Source: Phycisphaerales bacterium UBA1161 (lineage in GTDB: Bacteria > Planctomycetota > Phycisphaerae > Tepidisphaerales > Tepidisphaeraceae). From it: 23,429 nucleotides of DNA. The notes beneath the pieces are model-generated. The model had not been told where the DNA came from. It saw only the letters and a program-made list of their open reading frames with translations, and ran no database searches. A program made the position numbers and the translations under genes. Shown here piece by piece: positions 20,926-23,429 of the stretch. The stretch spans positions 2,232-25,660 of the forward strand of contig DBZL01000025.1 of the NCBI GenBank assembly GCA_002311745.1, given 5' to 3'. The number at the start of each line of letters is the position of its first letter. Within the stretch, counting starts at the first letter, position 1.

Positions 20926-23253
20926 ATGCGAGCATTCTGGCTGTGCGGTGCGCTGGTTCTGGCGACCCTGGCGACCATCGCGCCGGGCCAGACGTCCAAC
21001 CCCGCGCCGTCGTCGCCACGCATCGCCTACGACAGCCAGTGCTTTCAGATCGACGGCAACGACGTCTTTCTCTTCAGCGGCTCGTTTCACTATTTCCGCT
21101 GCCCCAAGCCGCTGTGGCCCGATCGATTCCAGAAACTCAAGGAGGCGGGGTTTAACACCGTCGAAACCTACGTCCCATGGAATTGGCACGAGCGGACGCC
21201 GCCTTCCAGCCCGGATGATTTCTCGAAGATCGACATGACGGATTTTTATGACTGGCTCGACATGGCCGTCAACCGCTTCGGCTTTTACGTGATTGTGCGT
21301 CCCGGCCCGTACATCTGCGCCGAGTGGGACGGCGGCGGCTACCCGCAGTGGCTGGTCACCAAGCGTCCCGCGGGCGTCAAGGAAGGTCATTGGCTGCGCA
21401 GCGACGAGCCGACCTACCTGCAATGGTGCCGGCACTGGTACCAAGCCGTCGCCAAGACGGTCGGCCCGTTCCAGATCACCCATCGCCTCGCGGGCCAGCC
21501 GGGTCAGCCGGGCCAGCCGGGTGTGATCCTCTGGCAGCTTGAAAACGAATACATTTACGCCCCGTTCGACGCACAGGTGAAGTTGCACGAGCTTCTGGCC
21601 CTGGCGCACGATGCCAGGGATTTTGGCATCGACGTGCCCCTGATCACCTGCATGAGCGACGATCCGCTGTTTCGCCAGGACGATTATCTGAGGCAAAACG
21701 TCATCGAATGCCGCAACACGTATCCCGGCTACGACCCGGCCAGCGAGTTGCACAACATCACCATGCTGCGAACCTATCAGCCCGAGAAGCCGCGAATCAT
21801 CACCGAGCTTCAGGGCGGGTGGTTTTCGGAAATCGGACCGGACAAGAAAATGAGTCAGGACCAGGGGTTCACCCCCGAGCAGATCACGCACGTGGCGATG
21901 TTGGCCTGGGCGCACGGGTACAGCGGGACGAATTTCTACATGGCCTTCGGCGGCACGAACCTGGGCGACTGGGCGGCGGCGATGAAGACCACCAGTTACG
22001 ATTATGCCGCCCCCATCCGCGAATGCGGCGGCGTCGGGCCGCGCTATTTCGCCGTGCAAGCCATGGGCGTTTTTCTGGCCGAGCATGGCGCCAAGCTGGC
22101 GCGATCCGTCGCCGAAGCGGCCGCCGGCGTCGATGCGCCGGACGATCTGACCGTCATTTCCCGCCGCACCCCGGACGCCAGCCGTTACATCTTCCTCTTC
22201 AATGACCGCAGATCGGCCGAAGCGCACGGCCAGTTGCACCTCGCCATCCGGGGCGATCATCCCCTGCGGCTCACCATCCCGTACGATCTGAATCCCTTCG
22301 AAGCGAAGGTGCTCTATCTTCCGCCGGGGGTGACGGCCGGCTCGCACGGCCAATGGTATCCAGCCCCCGTCGAACCCCCCCAGCGGCCTACTAAACTTCC
22401 CGGCCCCATCGCCATCACCGAGGCGCGTCTAAAGGTGGACCCCGGCCCGCCGGCCGATTCCTGGCGCCCGATGCTCCCCGGCGGCGGCGTGGAAGACGCA
22501 GGAATCTTCGACCGTCGATACGTCTATTATCGCGCCGACCTCCAATCTGCGCCGCGCGACAAGCCGTTAATGTTCTTTGGCGGACTTCCCGAGCAGGATT
22601 CCCTCATCGCGCAACTCAACGGCGCGCCGCTGGACATCCAGCGCCGAGGACGGCACATGCTCGCCAGCCCTCTGCCGGCTCTGGCGGGGGGAGAAAATCA
22701 GCTTCTGTTGCTTTACGAAAACGGCGGCCGTCCCAACAGTGGAGCGGGCATGGAGGCGCGTTGCGGCCCGCACGATCCCTCCATCAGCGAAGTCGGCTTC
22801 CTGCCGAGCAATCCCCCAACCCCATTGCCCCTGCGATGGCAAATCTCCGGCGACACAACGGGACTTCGCGAAAAATGGTTTGATCCCGCCTACGACGATT
22901 CCGCTTGGCAAACGGCCCCGATAGGCACAACCCCAGCCTCCGCCAAGCCGAGCGTGAATCTCCTCTGGCTGCGCCTGCATTTCCATCTGCCCGTCAGGGA
23001 GGAGCACGTGTGGGTGCCGTGGAAGCTGCACCTGGATGCTCGCGGCAACGGTTTGATCTACTTGAACGGCCGTTTGCTCGGCCGCTGGTGGGAAGTCGGC
23101 CCGCAGCGCGATTTTTATCTGCCCGACTGTTGGCTGAACTTCGGCCCGGATTCGGCCAACGTGGTGACGCTCTGCCTGCGCCCGACCGCCGCCGCCGCGG
23201 CGATCCGCAACGCATCCGTTGCGCCTTATGCCGATTTTGCCGAATTCCGTTAG
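20926..23253 (+). CDS. Secreted GH35 beta-galactosidase
   Basis: Start at 20926, with AAGGAG 8 bases upstream and a signal peptide (LCGALVLATLATIAPGQ); 775 residues. Residues about 32-370 form the GH35 TIM barrel: FSGSFHYFRCP, AGFNTVETYVPWNWHE, RPGPYICAEWDGGGYPQWL. The acid/base Glu208 is in QLENEY and the nucleophile Glu294 is in ITELQGGWF, followed by GTNFYMAFGGTNLG. Beta-rich domains after about 430 include a galactose-binding-like end (HLDARGNGLIYLNGRLLGRWWEVGPQRDFYLP). It removes terminal beta-galactose from oligo- or polysaccharides outside the cytoplasm. A loop before the acid/base contains GQPGQPGQPG (190-199). It is transcribed away from the ech operon. Confidence 0.9.
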   Translation: MRAFWLCGALVLATLATIAPGQTSNPAPSSPRIAYDSQCFQIDGNDVFLFSGSFHYFRCPKPLWPDRFQKLKEAGFNTVETYVPWNWHERTPPSSPDDFSKIDMTDFYDWLDMAVNRFGFYVIVRPGPYICAEWDGGGYPQWLVTKRPAGVKEGHWLRSDEPTYLQWCRHWYQAVAKTVGPFQITHRLAGQPGQPGQPGVILWQLENEYIYAPFDAQVKLHELLALAHDARDFGIDVPLITCMSDDPLFRQDDYLRQNVIECRNTYPGYDPASELHNITMLRTYQPEKPRIITELQGGWFSEIGPDKKMSQDQGFTPEQITHVAMLAWAHGYSGTNFYMAFGGTNLGDWAAAMKTTSYDYAAPIRECGGVGPRYFAVQAMGVFLAEHGAKLARSVAEAAAGVDAPDDLTVISRRTPDASRYIFLFNDRRSAEAHGQLHLAIRGDHPLRLTIPYDLNPFEAKVLYLPPGVTAGSHGQWYPAPVEPPQRPTKLPGPIAITEARLKVDPGPPADSWRPMLPGGGVEDAGIFDRRYVYYRADLQSAPRDKPLMFFGGLPEQDSLIAQLNGAPLDIQRRGRHMLASPLPALAGGENQLLLLYENGGRPNSGAGMEARCGPHDPSISEVGFLPSNPPTPLPLRWQISGDTTGLREKWFDPAYDDSAWQTAPIGTTPASAKPSVNLLWLRLHFHLPVREEHVWVPWKLHLDARGNGLIYLNGRLLGRWWEVGPQRDFYLPDCWLNFGPDSANVVTLCLRPTAAAAAIRNASVAPYADFAEFR

Positions 23254-23429
23254 AGCAACCTACAACCGCCTGTGGGCTATCACTATCAATGCAGATTGAA
23301 CCGCGAAGACGCGAAGATCGCGAAGGGAAAGGCGTAGGATTTTTTAGCTGCGAACCGGCGCGTGCGCGCATCCGCGCGTCCCCGCATTTCCCCCTCCCCT
23401 GGTACTCCCAACTTTTTTCATTAGCGGAA
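23254..23429. other. Right-edge non-coding stretch with a 'CGCGAAG' repeat half
   Basis: No gene is seen. At 23296-23325 TTGAACCGCGAAGACGCG continues into AAGATCGCGAAG, three tandem CGCGAAG-like units of a common dispersed repeat. Its inverted partner, if present, is outside the window. The last 60 bases hold a GCGCG-rich stretch near 23360-23380. Confidence 0.4.

Noticed and set aside
20800..22353. Long minus-strand open frame (517 codons) inside the GH35 gene
   Set aside because: Shadow frame of a GC-rich gene; the plus strand has signal peptide, catalytic motifs and a good ribosome binding site.

Overview
The window looks like part of a Planctomycetota chromosome, most likely class Phycisphaerae. 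Three things suggest this: two secreted proteins ending in a VPEP motif, a hydrophobic helix and an arginine-rich tail (PEP-CTERM sorting signals); GC-rich codon use with long intergenic gaps full of hairpins and dispersed repeats; and a mix of extracellular carbohydrate enzymes with an energy-converting hydrogenase. The taxon is inferred from gene style, not from a marker gene.

Left end (1-3157): the 3' end of a tRNA-Pro gene lies at 1-30. The 3' half of tRNA-Pro(CGG), starting exactly at the anticodon loop, recurs at 3096-3137. The two bracket about 3.1 kb holding a two-gene operon on the minus strand (a GT-C-like membrane protein and a small anchored partner). A decayed 102-bp direct repeat lies just inside each end. 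This reads as a degenerate island or stacked integrative elements at a tRNA attachment site; no integrase gene is visible.

Middle (3158-14581): a secreted Ig-like plus deacetylase-like protein is followed by a tightly coupled minus-strand phospholipid operon. Its order of transcription is a small DMT/SMR-like membrane protein, a CDP-alcohol phosphatidyltransferase, CdsA and PlsC. Next come an F420/NADP reductase-like enzyme with a highly structured 5' leader, two PEP-CTERM proteins (a cohesin-like one and a beta-helix one) with related repeats after their stop codons, a lipoprotein, a conserved protein of unknown function and a DinB-like protein. A 123-bp fold-back element sits between the lipoprotein and the unknown protein.

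Right end (14582-23429): a 240-bp purine/pyrimidine-tract element that can fold in two mutually exclusive ways separates the DinB-like gene from a complete six-gene Ech-type (group 4) [NiFe]-hydrogenase operon, echABCDEF, on the minus strand. EchE has all four Ni-Fe cysteine ligands. EchC is fused in frame to a complete GNAT acetyltransferase domain, which I consider the most unusual coding observation here. Divergent from echA is a secreted GH35 beta-galactosidase; dispersed 'CACGGAG' and 'CGCGAAG' repeats lie between and beyond them.

Together the genes suggest a heterotroph that degrades polysaccharides outside the cytoplasm, displays sorted surface proteins and couples ferredoxin oxidation to H2 production (or the reverse) with ion translocation. 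No rRNA, CRISPR array, intact transposase or phage structural gene was seen.
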